A stretch of 64,000 nt of DNA. Source: Eleginops maclovinus (taxonomy: Eukaryota > Chordata > Actinopteri > Perciformes > Eleginopidae). Below the pieces are notes generated by a model. The model made no database searches and had not been told where the DNA came from. It saw nothing but the letters and a program-made list of their open reading frames with translations. This document shows positions 46,460 to 58,819 of the stretch, in pieces; positions within the stretch are counted from its first letter, which is position 1; the number at the start of each line of letters is the position of its first letter. Location: NCBI RefSeq assembly GCF_036324505.1, contig NC_086352.1, positions 11,345,001-11,409,000 of the forward strand, given 5' to 3'. The position numbers and the translations under genes were made by a program.

Positions 46460-46978
46460 TAAGCAAAGACAGATATAGTAAGCAATTAAAGAGGTAGTAT
46501 GACATTAAAGCACACCATGGCAAGATTGCAAACGTATATGTGCGAGTTAAATCAGCGACTATTTAAACCTAACACCAAAGCACAACTTAACATGTCCACT
46601 TGTTTCGAGCTATGCACTTGCCAGACCATTTCCCAGGATGCAGTGGGCTGACCCTCCATCTCCTCTATCAGTGTGTCTGTATGTCACTGTCACCATTTAC
46701 ACACTGACGCACCAGGACAGGCCTGCTGACTGTACCGGCAGCAAAAATAGAAACACGCATATCAATGTGCAGTCTCACACATGCACACACTCAGCCCTGC
46801 TTCTTCTATTATACATGTCATTGATGCACCTGTGAAACCTGGAGCTCCACCGCATCTTCAGAGCCTGCACATCCCACTTCCTCCATCTGCTGTGCAATGT
46901 CGTGTAAACTATACAGCGCTGCCCAAAAAAGACGTCCCAATTAATCATGGTACTGCTTCTTTCTTTCTATATGCAAAT

Positions 46979-47002
46979 ATGTGTGTGTGTGTGTGTGTGT
47001 GC

Positions 47003-47033
<31 letters not shown>
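46979..47033. repeat. (GT)n(GA)n compound microsatellite
   Basis: About 20 GT units with one GC interruption, followed directly by about 7 GA units. Confidence 0.95.
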
Positions 47034-47144
47034 TTTGCTGATCCACATCCAAGTCACGAAACAATAACAGAGAGACAGTGCGATTCATCTCAGTCCAACA
47101 CTTCAGAATTTAAATACAACTAATTCATGAATTGATATTATTAT

Positions 47145-47596
47145 AAAAGAGGCTCTATTATGCTTTTTTTTGGGGGGGGGGGTTCCCTTTCCTGTAGTGT
47201 GTTATGTAGGTTTTTGTGCATGTAAATGGTCTACAAAGGCTAAAGTCCTAAAGTTCTCTCCCTCACACTCCCCTCCCCCTGCCTGAAACACCTTGATTGG
47301 AATTCTTTGTTTACTTCCGCAACACAGTGACATCACTACAGGCTCCTACTGGCTATCCAACACATTGTACGTGATAGGCTAATGTGCGGGACATCTCTAA
47401 GCGGTTGACCGATCACAACAGAGCCAGCTAGCTAAGCAATCAGAGCAGACTGGGCTATGGTTTCAGACAGAGGTTGAAAAGAGGAGCTGCAGCACAGGCA
47501 GTATGACAAAAATAAAGGCCTTTTTGAACATTGTCACAGTAGAGGCACACAATGCAAATATTAACCTGAAAATGATCAGAATATGTCCTCTTTAAA
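47145..47596 (+). mobile_element. Teleost MITE-like repeat, copy 2
   Basis: The ends are short inverted copies (AAAGAGGCTCTATTATG at the left; CATATTCTGATC-type, AGAATATGTCCTCTTTAAA at the right). Internal blocks match copy 1 at 40431-40803. A poly-T/poly-G run lies near the left end. The pattern (TTTTGTGCATGTAAA...CAATCAGAGCAGACTGGGCT...AACCTGAAAATGA) is that of an abundant fish non-autonomous element. Confidence 0.75.
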
Positions 47597-47599
47597 ACA

Positions 47600-49295
47600 G
47601 GAAATCGGACTCCTTGTAAAAACGGTGTTAGCACACACGTTGTACGATGGATTTATGAGCTGTTACAACACACTTTAAATGGTAGGATTTAATAAAGCGC
47701 TTCTGATCTGGAGTCTTATATTGCGCATTACTATGAGTGCAGGTAATCCCATTGTTCCTGCTAAATTACCTGACTCCGCACTCTGATGCAGTTTGAAACG
47801 GTGCGATCGAAGCTCACTCTAACTTTGCTCCGTGCTTATTGTCTGGCTCGATCAGACAGTGATAGAATAAAGCAGCAGAGTCTCTCTTGCCCTTAGGCAG
47901 CTGACCAAACACTTCTGATGAATATGTGGTGTTGTGTTGCATACTGATGAGAGACTCTGTACTTCAGTGCACTGGCCGCGGCTCCTCTGGGGAAACGCAG
48001 GCAGGCTCGGAGGTAGAGACATTATTGATCTTAAGTTAAGTGTTTTTCAACATCCTTATGAGATTTAAACCCACAGCGAAGATGCGACAAACTAGTGGCT
48101 GCAGAGAGGAAATACTGTATGCTGCCACCTTAAGCTCTGAGTTATTGTTTTCTAATATATAAATTGCAGATCTTCCTTGTGATCATGTGATTTTCGTGTA
48201 GAAATGGCTTCTCTCACAGTGTTCTCTCCCCTGGGTTGTATTTGCTGTTGTGGAAAATAATTAGATCAATACTATCCTAGTATTCAAACCGTTTTATGGC
48301 ATAAACATCATGGAATTGAGAAATAAAATAACCTGCTATTGAGAAAAAATTGCCTTACAGTTAGACGTTATTCAATAGGGTTTTTCAACAGGTCCTCACA
48401 CTTTACACATGCATTGAAAACTAACTATTTATAAAGTTCAACATTTTGCAAATAGGTAAACTCTGGCCACTCATGAATATAAATAGTACAATCTATCGAA
48501 CAGTACTGTAGATGTCTAGCAATAATTCTAACACTTCAGGTGAGCATGTGTCTATTGTTTCACCATAAACTTGCATAACAAATGCAGTTAGTTTTCAGAT
48601 GAGAGCTGAGTCCTACTTAGCTGTAGTAATTGGGCTTTGAATGCTGATTTATTGAGTTGAATTAGTAAAATTACAACACATTTCAGATTCAACAACGCGT
48701 GGTTTAAATATGACCTACTGTCATCACATCACGTTGCAGATAAGTGGAACTATTAATGAGCTTTATGTCAGCCTGTTTCCTTATGCAATCAAATTCATAA
48801 TAAAAAAAAGGGTGAATAACTGTATTTAATCTACCAACAAGAATGTTTTCGAGCTTCTCTACAAGTTTAATATCTAGATGTAGATCTATGTTAATCTGCT
48901 AAAGTTACTAAATGTCACGAGGGGGTTTCATCATGTCTTTTTCAACAACACATCTGAAATATTTGTATCCCTTACAGTCCCCTTGATGCCCCTTATGTAG
49001 ATTAGGCAGGGTTAGATCTGTGAAACTGGTCCCACAACATATCTACAGTCGTTTTGATAAATGGTGTTTACAGTCAGCAACCCAAACCAACTTCCCAGAG
49101 AAATTAAACTCCATTGATCACCCGCTTACAGCTTCCTCAGATGTACAGAGTGTATAAATCACAACTCCCTAATGAGGTCCAACTTCTAATGCAACATATA
49201 TTTATATGATAACAAAATAGAGCAGAAGTTGGTTTGTCGTTATTGCTCAGGAGCTCAGGTCTCCATTGGGCAATAAAATGATGTATATTGTGACG
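47600..49295. other. frmd5 intron 1, unannotated stretch
   Basis: AT-rich with no exon, RNA gene or transposon recognised. Confidence 0.35.
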
Positions 49296-49297
49296 TA

Positions 49298-49800
49298 CAC
49301 TGCCCGGCCAAAAAAAAGGTCACACACTCTAATATTCGTTGGACCGCCTTTAGCTTTGATTACGGCGCACATTCGCTGTGGCAACGTTTCCACAAGCTTC
49401 TGCAGTGTCACAACATTTATTTCTGTCTTGAATTAATTTTTTGCCAAGATCTGGTATTGATGACGGGAGATTCGGACCACTGTGCAAAGTTTTCTCCAGC
49501 ACATCCCAAAGATTCTCCATCGGGTTCAGGTCTGGACTCTGTGGTGGCCAATCCATATGTGAAAATGATGTCTCATGCTCCCTGAACCACTCTTTCACAA
49601 TTTGAGCCCGATGGATCCTGGCATTGTCATCTTGGAACATGCCCGTGCCATCAGGGTAGAAAAAATCCATTGATGGAATAACCTGGTCATTCAGTATATT
49701 CAGGTAGTCAGCTGACCTCACCAGACCAGATCAACTGCAGCATCCCCAGATCATAGCACTGGCCCCACAGGCTTGTGACCCTTTTTTTGGCCGGGCAGTG
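49298..49800 (-). mobile_element. Internally deleted Tc1-like transposon (503 bp)
   Basis: Exact inverted ends starting CACTGCCCGGCCAAAAAAA, each flanked by TA (49296-49297 and 49801-49802). The element is about a third of the usual Tc1 length and keeps only the C-terminal half of its transposase on the minus strand. Confidence 0.93.
49350..49721 (-). pseudogene. Tc1 transposase, C-terminal fragment
   Basis: The frame contains [20 protein letters not shown], then [16 protein letters not shown], i.e. the second Asp and the final Glu of the DD34E triad. The DNA-binding region and first Asp are deleted. The reading frame drifts after KKLIQD near the end, which suggests a frameshift. Confidence 0.85.
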
Positions 49801-50459
49801 TATATCAACCATTAAAATCATATTTAACATATGAAGACATGTCCTTATAAATATAATCTTAGGTACACTACTACAATGTGTCAGTCCACATTGTAAACTA
49901 AAAGTAAAACATAAACAGATAGATGATGCACAGGGGACTTTGTTGGCAGATTATATGATGGGACCTTCGATAAAAATAAAGGAGGAGGGCAATGATTGTA
50001 CTGTCAGCTTTTATTTCATTGAGGTCTGTTATTTGATTTCACCGGTCACGACAGATGGCTGTCCCAGAGGCCCTGTTTTCTACGCGTTATGTACGTGTGC
50101 TTGCTCCTCCAGTCTTCACATGCTCTGTGGACTTTTTAAAAGCCGTATCTAATTATCTGTTTTTTATGAAAGTATCTCCTGAGGAATGGCTGTGGGAAGA
50201 TAGGGTGGCAGGGCTCATGCTACGAGCCATCGGGGGCTTGTTACCAGAGGAAAATATGTACTCAGATCAGGCAAAGGAATTCTGGGTAAGTCCCACAAGA
50301 TAGTTCTGGCAAATTGAAAAAAGCTGTAAAGCTGCTGAAGTAGTTGTAGTTGTTGTTGCAGTAGTAGTGGTAGTAACATCAGTTGTCAGGCTTGTGATGG
50401 TTGTAAAAGTCACAGCAGTATCAGTAAACATCTGTGTGCATCTGCATGTGTCCTTATTG

Positions 50460-50760
50460 AGGGGCATGGGGATGTGAGAAGCGGGCAGAAGGGATATTAG
50501 CCACAGTGATTCATGGGTAAATGAGATTATTGCAGGCCTGTCAGTGAGAGAGGAATGTATTAAACAAGCAGAGGACCTTAAGTGCTTTATAGAAGCACGC
50601 GGAGCGTTTCATCGGAGCTATAATAAAAGTGATAAATGGAAATTACCCAGACTGGGGCCAAATGATCACTGGTCCTTAGTGGAGCTGCAGCCCGCCTCGC
50701 TCAGGTCTGGACAAGCCTTGCGTCAGATTAATTATTGAGTGGGGTTCTATATCAGCTTGG
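50460..50760. other. Candidate conserved non-coding element in frmd5 intron 1
   Basis: A non-repetitive stretch of balanced composition with many transcription-factor-like words (GATTATTGCAGG, TGATAAATGGAAATTACC, TGATCACTGG, GATTAATTATTGAG). It lies in otherwise AT-rich intron sequence, as often seen in vertebrate enhancers. No comparison was possible here. Confidence 0.3.
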
Positions 50761-51989
50761 GAAACACCACATCAATAAATGATGGTGTCATTTTAAACTA
50801 GAGGATGAAAATTGCAACAACTGAGCGAACGGTCCTAAAAGGTTACCGCTTCTACGGTAGGTAGTCCTCTGAGCTCCTGGGAATCAGGTGATTAAGTGGA
50901 GGAATATTGTTTGCTTGTCCTAAACAAACACCCATTTCTTTGACGCCCAACAGCATCATTGATCAATATTTCAGTTCCTCACTGCATGATCTTTTTTTCT
51001 GATTTTAACTCTTGTGAAAAGTGTTGCCTCCGAGGCTGTAGCAGCAAAGCCTGAAATGGCTTCCTATAATCTCATGATATGGTAATATGTACTTTGCATA
51101 CTCTGGAGAGAAGCCATAGAAGAGAAAGACTGGAGTGGATGTGACTGTCAGTAATCAGCTGAATAGTATTAGAAGAATTTCACTCAACATGCCATCTCAA
51201 CAATCTAATGGGAGCAATATATCAGTTATATTACAATGCCACCTGCAGACAGCTTGAGTATTATTCAGGTACACATTTTGTCTTATTTCAATGTAATGAA
51301 CAAAAGGTACCGACAACAAAGAGGGATGAATAATAGGCCTTGTGATACTTTAAAAAACAAAGATACATTATACCGAGTAAAGGTTTCACTGGGACTCTCA
51401 GTATGTATTCAGAAGAGCTGAGATTAATGAACAACTTAGCAAAAAAAGACTCTGGATAAAACTCTTTTCACTGGTTTTTCTGTGACTCATATGACTCTTA
51501 CCACTTCCTATAGATTAGACTCACTCCTCTCAATGTAATTTCAGAAAACTGTATGAGATTGGATCTTTATTTGGCGGGCACAGACATTACTTTAGGTTTG
51601 GCTGTATGGTGGTGATTCATTCCTGCATTTCAGCACGGTGGCACTTATTTAAATTGCTCGGGCTATATTACTTGTCCCGGGATTTAACCTCAACATAACT
51701 CAGGAAACATCTAATGCTGTGAGAATATCTGTTTTATGTGCCTGGGCTTTCGCACTGTAATCACTTTAATATGTTATTGTACTTTGAAGTATTTTCAAGC
51801 TTGAGCAGAACTTCAAACAGTAACATTTTAATAGTCATATTGGGTGTCTGATTCCAGATCAAAGATGTTTACAAAGCATAAATATAATAGTTTCATTAAA
51901 AATATGGGAAAATGTTTGCAATCGTGTGTTAAGGAACGAGCTAAACAAGTCCTGATAGATACATTTTTAAACTTTGGACTGAGTGACTT

Positions 51990-52150
51990 GTTTCCTGTTG
52001 CTTTAGTTTTCATGCTAAGCTAGCTAACGTCTGGCTCTAGCTCCATATTTAGCGCACATGCATGGCTTTGATATCTGTTCTTTCATAGATTTATACAAGA
52101 ATGTGAATATTTGTTTTTATACACAGGTTGAACTAACACTTTAAAGATTA
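51990..52150 (-). repeat. Fragment of a dispersed teleost repeat
   Basis: CATGCTAAGCTAGCTAACG, then TAGCTCCATATTTAGCGCAC and an end GAACTAACACTTTAA resemble the far end of a widespread fish element. A related piece in opposite orientation is at about 6335-6560. Confidence 0.5.
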
Positions 52151-53009
52151 AGGAAAAGACAGTCAACTTTTTTCCTAAGATTAACATAAGATCTCTATCT
52201 TAGCACAATAGCACATTATAGAACTTAAAGGCTCCAAGTAAAGACAGAAACTCATCGTAAAAAATGCATTTCTAAAGAGAACAGTTTGTCAATTTACAAT
52301 GAAATCCCAACTCAAGGGACAACAACATGCTTTCAGGTATGGCATTACTTGACAACACAGACAGCCCTTGTGTTCCCTCACATGCCTGTAAATACTCCCT
52401 TAGGTACAAGACAGAAAGACAGTGATCCTCTTAAAAGATGTTCACTGTCAGCAGGCTGACATCTTACTGCTGTTGGTCTCAGCGATGCTGGTCTGCGTTT
52501 ACAATCAGCTCAGTTGTGCTAATTCTTTCATGTTTAGATAGCGGTTCACAGTCCTTAGAGCTCTATTAAAAAGATGCCACGGTGGCCCTGAGAGAAACCC
52601 ATAAGAGTTATGGGGGCAACCATACTGCTTTCAGGCTAGAACTGAAGGTCTTCAGAGAAAGGGGCATCCGACAGAGGAGAAAGCAATAAAATATAAATAG
52701 GAAGAGAAAAATGATAAAGAATAAGTTCACAAATAATAAAGTAGAAGAGAAAGCAAGAGTACAAAAGCAAGGCAGCACAAAGAGTCTTGGCGCTCCAGTT
52801 GAGAAGTCTCTCAGGCTTTTCTCCAGGAGAAGGGCAGCGTTGTGAATGACATAAAAAGGAAGCCAAGCCCCTGAGCACCTGTCCTTTCTGTCCTTCCTTT
52901 AACCCCCCAGCGTCAGGGACAGAGAACTCTCTAACAAAGTCTCCTTGAAGAGTCTTAAACTTTAGGTATAAAGTTTATGTGTTAGGCCTTTTTCTCAACA
53001 TGGATTTTG

Positions 53010-53120
53010 TTTCTTATCACATTATATTACATGTTATTTAGCTGACACTTTTTTCCAAAGCAATTTGCAGAAAGTGCAATTAACCATGAAGTCCCAAACT
53101 CCGAAGAGCAAGAATCCAGC
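53010..53120. repeat. Short teleost dispersed repeat fragment
   Basis: TTATATTACATGTTATTTAG followed by CTGACACTTTTTTCCAAAGC and CAATTTGCAG...AAGTGCA matches a widely seen fish repeat motif (TTTAGCTGACGCTTTTATCC type). No boundaries were found. Confidence 0.5.
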
Positions 53121-53289
53121 AATTACATTATTTTTTAATAAGCCAAACTATTTTTAAGTGATACACAGAAATGTGTTTTTTTGCCTTTTTTTTATTGTCC
53201 TTAGTGCAGTATAAACAAGCTCTTTCCTCTATGCTCATATATCTTTATTGCTATGGGTGCTTTTTAGTGGATGCAAACAAGGTCTCTCA

Positions 53290-53990
53290 TTAAAACTGTG
53301 ATGGAAACTTCTGGATCAATGGAGACGAAACTCAGAGAGACGCGGTAGAGCTGGAACTTTGATGGCAAACACTGAAGGTTTATTATGAGTTAAAGGCCGG
53401 AGAATTGAAAAGACATTTGCTGCAGCCACGGGGTTGACAGAGCGGTAGCCCACCCAACTCTGAAGAACTCCATTACAATACGAGGTTTTAACCAGTTCGG
53501 AATGGACAATCAACATTCCTCATCAGCGAGACCAGACAAATATGGACCCTGAATCTAACTAGAGCTGTCGTCCATAGAAAAGAAGCGCCAGGGAACCTAC
53601 TTTCCAAATAAGAAGGGCTTCGAGACGTCCCTGAACAATAACCTATCTCATGGTAGCTTGTGCTCGGGCATAGACTGGCATCAACAATTTGCCCAAGCTG
53701 CCCCTCCTTAAGGGAGATTACAGCACCCCAAGGCCGAAAGACCTATGCCTTGGGAACGCAGACAGAGGAAGGAGAAAATGAGGAGCTGTGTCAAAGTTTA
53801 ACTACTTAAGCCAAAGATTCCCTAACAACAACCCTACCAGTCTTATACAATAAAAGGAAGGTCATTGGCAGCAAGAAACATAGTCAAAGTCTTAGTCAAG
53901 TTAACCATCCCTGGACTCCTCTATATGTCAATAAACGAACAGATGGAAAATTGCAAGGATTGTTGGTGTTGCTCATGTTACAGTTGACTT
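53290..53990 (+). repeat. Possible LTR-like or other moderately complex repeat, unclassified
   Basis: GC-richer than its surroundings. Towards the right end there is a TATA-like AATAAAAGG (about 53850) and about 80 bp later CAATAAACG (about 53930), then an end reading CATGTTACA. This resembles U3-R-U5 order, but no target duplication was found and the left boundary is uncertain. Confidence 0.25.
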
Positions 53991-53999
53991 TACATCCAA

Positions 54000-56900
54000 A
54001 CACTCTGACAACACAGCAATTTCAAATCCATCGCTTACTGTCAAGAAATAAGCAAAAATCAGAAGAGAGCAAGTGTCTTTCACTTGTACGTCAGTGGTCT
54101 GAAATATAAAAGGAAAGCAATTTAAAATAAGAAAGGCTATTCAGAGCAGGAGAATGTTTCAAAGTCAAGTGGGTGTGCAGCTGAATGCTTGCTCCGCACA
54201 GAGAAAGGTAAGAGCTGGCACCGTTTCTGGCATTCAAACAAACACTGCAGCAATGTACACTTTCTCTGCAGAGTCATATTTAAACATTTACAACCAATAC
54301 ATTTTTGAAGGTATGCCAACTAAACACTGCATTGTTCTACAACACTCTGTTTCGGGTTATCATCAGAGGACTTATAAAAATGTTCAATGTTTCTTGCCCT
54401 CGAGCATAGACACAGATCTTTACATGTACTGGTTTATGTAAGAAATGCGTCAGAGGTACAGTATTTGAGAATCCTCTTTTTGCCTTCCTTCTCTTGTATC
54501 AGTACAATATGACTGGTATGACATGCATAGAGACACCAAGGACAGAACATACTGAATAATTAAAACGCATAAATAGCTGTGAGCGCATATTTGCATATAT
54601 CCACGCGTGCATGTGCTCATATTTCTTGGTCTTAGTCATGGTTTTGCATCTATTGTTATAGGCCGGTCCCACTGTCAAACAAACAGGCACCTTTTAGCCC
54701 ACATACTTCACCCCCATGTACAATTCCTGGTTATATTGCACACCTTTTGGAAAGTGTCTGGTAACAACAGGGTGCATTTTAGCATATTAAATACAGTTTC
54801 TTCCTACAATGTTTAGCTTGAACCTGCATTCACATGAAAAGCAGTAAAATAGCTCTGTGTTGATCGTTGAGAGAGACTAGGCGGAAGCACTAGCCTCCGC
54901 ACACCGCTCGAAATTAGCGCTAATAGCTGTAGCTTGAAGACCAAATTGTTCCAACTTGTTATAGCTGACGTTTTGACACACAACCAGTCCCATAACAGCT
55001 GTATGAAGCAACGCAAGCTAGCATGTTAGAAACACTTGTTAGCAAATGTAAGATACATGGACGACTTGTCAATTGAGTTGAATTATTTTATTTTGAAAAG
55101 TTAAAAGCTAAGAAACCTAAATCAGTCTGTGATCCTCAATAGAATAAATACTATGAACATTCTGGGAAATCGTAGGCCTAGTTTCATTTCATGACCATTA
55201 AAGATAGGTAGTCAGTTGTCAGTTTCAAAAAGTGAGTCGACTCAGGCCTTAAGATATAACTGACGCATGATTTTTCACACATTAAAGTATTACTGTCATT
55301 CTAAGCTGAGCCTTTTAAGAAATGAAGGGACACTTTAAATTGGATCCACTAAACTGTGCCAAAAATCTGGAACATTGCTAATGATCACAGGAGACGTCCT
55401 GCTAATAGAAAAGTAATGTTCTCCACACTTTCATTTATTAGTCAGAGGTCTTCTGCATGAGACTTTACTTTATTCTTAGAGCTTTGTAAGACCTAAAACT
55501 TACAAACGTTCCTGATGGCTACATTAAAGCTAAGCATTTACATTTTTGACTGAACTGAAAAAGAATAAAGTGAGGAAAACCATATATCAAACCCTGTTTT
55601 GTCATGGTACCAATTCTGTTCCTCTGCAGGTGCAGTTTATGCATTACTGCAAATAGACACTTTTAAACCCGCACTAGATCCAATAAAAGGCTCATTACAG
55701 CAGAGCTCGCCAGAGGCTCACATACTCACATAACATTCAGGTAAACAATAAACAAGCCATCACTCATTTTCTGTCCAGTTATGTTGGAAGAATATTATTG
55801 TCTTGTATGCATAATGGGTTCATCTAGAAGCCTCTGATTGTGACACATAGGAGAGGGGTAAGTGTTCAACAAACCAACAAATGAATGTGAACATTGCAGC
55901 CACAGATTCGGGTGCATGATGTTTGACATGCATGCATAGTTTGAGTTCTTTTGGTCTTTCAAAATGGAGATTTCTGCTGGGAAAAAAAGAAGCTTGTTAT
56001 TTCCCTATCAGCTTCTATATGGAATAGTAAAAGAGAGATAGAGGGATGCTTTTGGCAAACACAAGGTAGAACGCTAAGTGGTGAATTAGCATAACAACAG
56101 ACAGAACTTCAAACAGGATCTTCCTGTCAAAAATGTACACATCAAAACCTTTGGATTAGCTTTGTGATCAGGAAATGACAGGTAATTCTCCTGAATGCAC
56201 ACAAACTCAAAATGGACCAATTAAAAACACCAGCTGCTGTGTAGGACAGTGTAAATGTTTACAAATGTAGAAATGACACGACTAATTAAATCACTGCTTG
56301 GTTATGCAATAGTATATACATAAGGTATGAACGAGTTTCGATAGGACATTTTTCAGGATGTTTTGGTTAGGTGCTTTTGTCACATTTGGTATGCAAACGG
56401 GGGGGACAACATACATCTGCATGAATCAAAAGCTATGATGTTTTGCTACAGCACAAATAATAGATACACCTGGTGACCTTTCCATTGTGGTATAGTTGTA
56501 AAAGGGTAAATATAGGCAAACAAATAAAGTAAAAAAGTGAAGCATTCGTAATAATATTCCCCTTGATGTTCAACTCAAACGCAGTATGAATGGACTCTAT
56601 AGCGGCGATGGTGCTAATGCTAACCCTTATATACAAAGTGGCAGAAATAAGTGTTTTAAAAACTGAGGGGTTTTTCTAATGGAGGTAAACGCCCTGGGGC
56701 CACTTTACCACACAACTACTCAGCTTCTTAGGCCGGATAATGGCAGTCCATATAAGAGATTAAGTGAAGGAGCACTGCTAATACAAAGATGTTATTACTT
56801 GGCTGAACAACCATTTCACACACCATGAAAAGGTAAGTGGTCAGATTAACTCTGCATGTTTGTGGATATATCAGATATTGAACAACCCGTTATAAGAAAA

Positions 56901-57600
56901 AACAAAATGCTTCAAAGAGCAACGGTGAAAGAGACATTTAAACGAAAATGGGCAAAACTAATACTTTAGCGTAGAGATATAAATCATGCATTCAAAATCT
57001 ACCACAGTGTTTTAAAAAATACCTAAATAACAAACCGTCAAAGTACTGATTTCAGTCACAATGTGATGCATGCTATCATACTGTATATCACATTGTGAAA
57101 TACCAATGCATTAATGTGTTATCCACTCTAATGTTTCAGCTGGTAGAGCATATCTTTTTAAATGACTTGCTACTGGCAGATAGCTAAACATATACTTCAA
57201 TAACATCATTTGTTTGTTGCTTTCATACTTAATTCGTATGAAAAAATGTTTAGAAATGAATCCCCCTTAATCACCACTTATGACCCACTAGAAGTGTGTA
57301 GGATTGCCTGTAACTGCTCTAAGATACTGCCTTGTACTTTGTAAAACACACATATTCCTCTTTTAAAAAACCGTGGCAGCATGCTATGAGCAGTGCATTA
57401 GGGCAGGAGTGTAACACAAGGCTTAGCGCTCTGACACTGCGGACAGAGGTTCCTTCTGGAAAGTGCTAACAGCCAATACCGTTGACCCGAGTGAGCAGAC
57501 AGCAGGTCAAACGTGTTACTGATCACGATTGGAGGAGGCGCCCTGTATCTGCTGTGCTTGCATCCAGACAAGGATTTGGAAGGACGCTGTTGTGTTTCAG
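54000..57600. other. frmd5 intron 1, unannotated stretch
   Basis: AT-rich. No exon, RNA gene or transposon recognised. Confidence 0.35.
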
Positions 57601-57608
57601 AGCAAAGA

Positions 57609-57611
<3 letters not shown>

Positions 57612-57657
<46 letters not shown>
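57612..57657. repeat. (CA)n microsatellite
   Basis: About 23 uninterrupted CA units. Confidence 0.97.
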
Positions 57658-57658
<1 letters not shown>

Positions 57659-58329
57659 AGGAAGTATCCATGCTGGAAAATCAGACATGTATACGTGCAG
57701 GCACATGCACAAGGTTTATCTTATTTCACCAATGATCTGACCATGATCTCAGACAACATATTAGCAGTGCATTTTCCATACAAAGGTTTTTCATTATCTC
57801 TCCTCACACTCCCCAGAATGCACCATGAGCACACTTGCATTGGATAAATTGGTTTGTGTCCTCTGGGGACCGTCACTGTGCTGTCACACAGTCCGGCTGC
57901 TGCCAGAATGGTTTTCTGTATGGAAAACTGAGCCACAGCAGCAGTAAAACACCATCCCTCTTATAGCGATCACTTAATCTAGACACACCAGTGAGGCAAA
58001 AAGTGAACCATGAAACCCGAACGTTTTATATAATAAGAGGAGAAGACCAATGAGCCTACCATTCAGAATAGACATCATAAGCTTACACAACACGAGGATA
58101 CCATTTTTCAGGCCTTTTAACACTGAAGCAACTTCACACCAGCTGTTTTTACGTTCAACCATCTCCCTTACTGTTGGGGTCATTGTTGTGGGTGGATGTG
58201 ATGAGATAAAGGGCCAAGCACGGTGCACTTTGTCCAGTCTTCTTACTACAAAAAGAAAAACTGTGAATCACGCTGCTAAGATGAAAAGGATTGTTATGTG
58301 TGTGTGAGTGTGTGTGCGCCTCTATGTAT

Positions 58330-58570
58330 GTGTTCATCTCACAGAGGCCATGACCTCGGCATACACTCGCCTGGGGGACACATTTACCATGTTGAATTTC
58401 AACCTCCGCTATTCAATTTCACATTTCCTTTGTTTATAAGATCATTTCAAAAGACACCTGCTGAGAGTAATTTATTTATGTGCATAATTACCCCGTCACT
58501 TGAGTTACAATCTCAGTGTTCACCAGCAGAGCAAATAGCCTCTTTGCAGGCAAACAACTCCATTTAAATG
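58330..58570. other. Candidate conserved non-coding element in frmd5 intron 1
   Basis: Non-repetitive and rich in homeodomain/POU/Fox-like words (TTTGTTTATAAGATCATTTC, TTATGTGCATAATTACC, CTCCATTTAAATGCC). No splice-supported frame. Suggested by composition only. Confidence 0.3.
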
Positions 58571-58819
58571 CCTTTATTTACAAACAAAATGCCAGAAATA
58601 ACTATTTCTTTATCAAGGAAGGCATTAATAATACAGAGAACAGAGAAGTTTATCTTTGTCCAGAATGTAAGGTTTTACATTAGTTCATTAATGCCCCTTT
58701 TATATACAATGTGTCTTTTTTACAGCCCTGCACACATGATACTACGCTACTGTATTTCCAGTGCTTTATCCCGCAGGCATGTACGGCCCTCTGCTGTATT
58801 GATCTCCAACACATAACCT

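Noticed and set aside
50055..50303. An 82-codon frame starting MAVPEALFSTRYV
   Set aside because: No recognisable domain, no matching exon structure, and it lies within the presumed frmd5 intron 1. Chance is a better explanation.
57398..57847. Open frames with long Thr-His or Cys-Val runs
   Set aside because: These are translations of the (CA)n microsatellite, not genes. The same holds for the (GT)n run near 46980.
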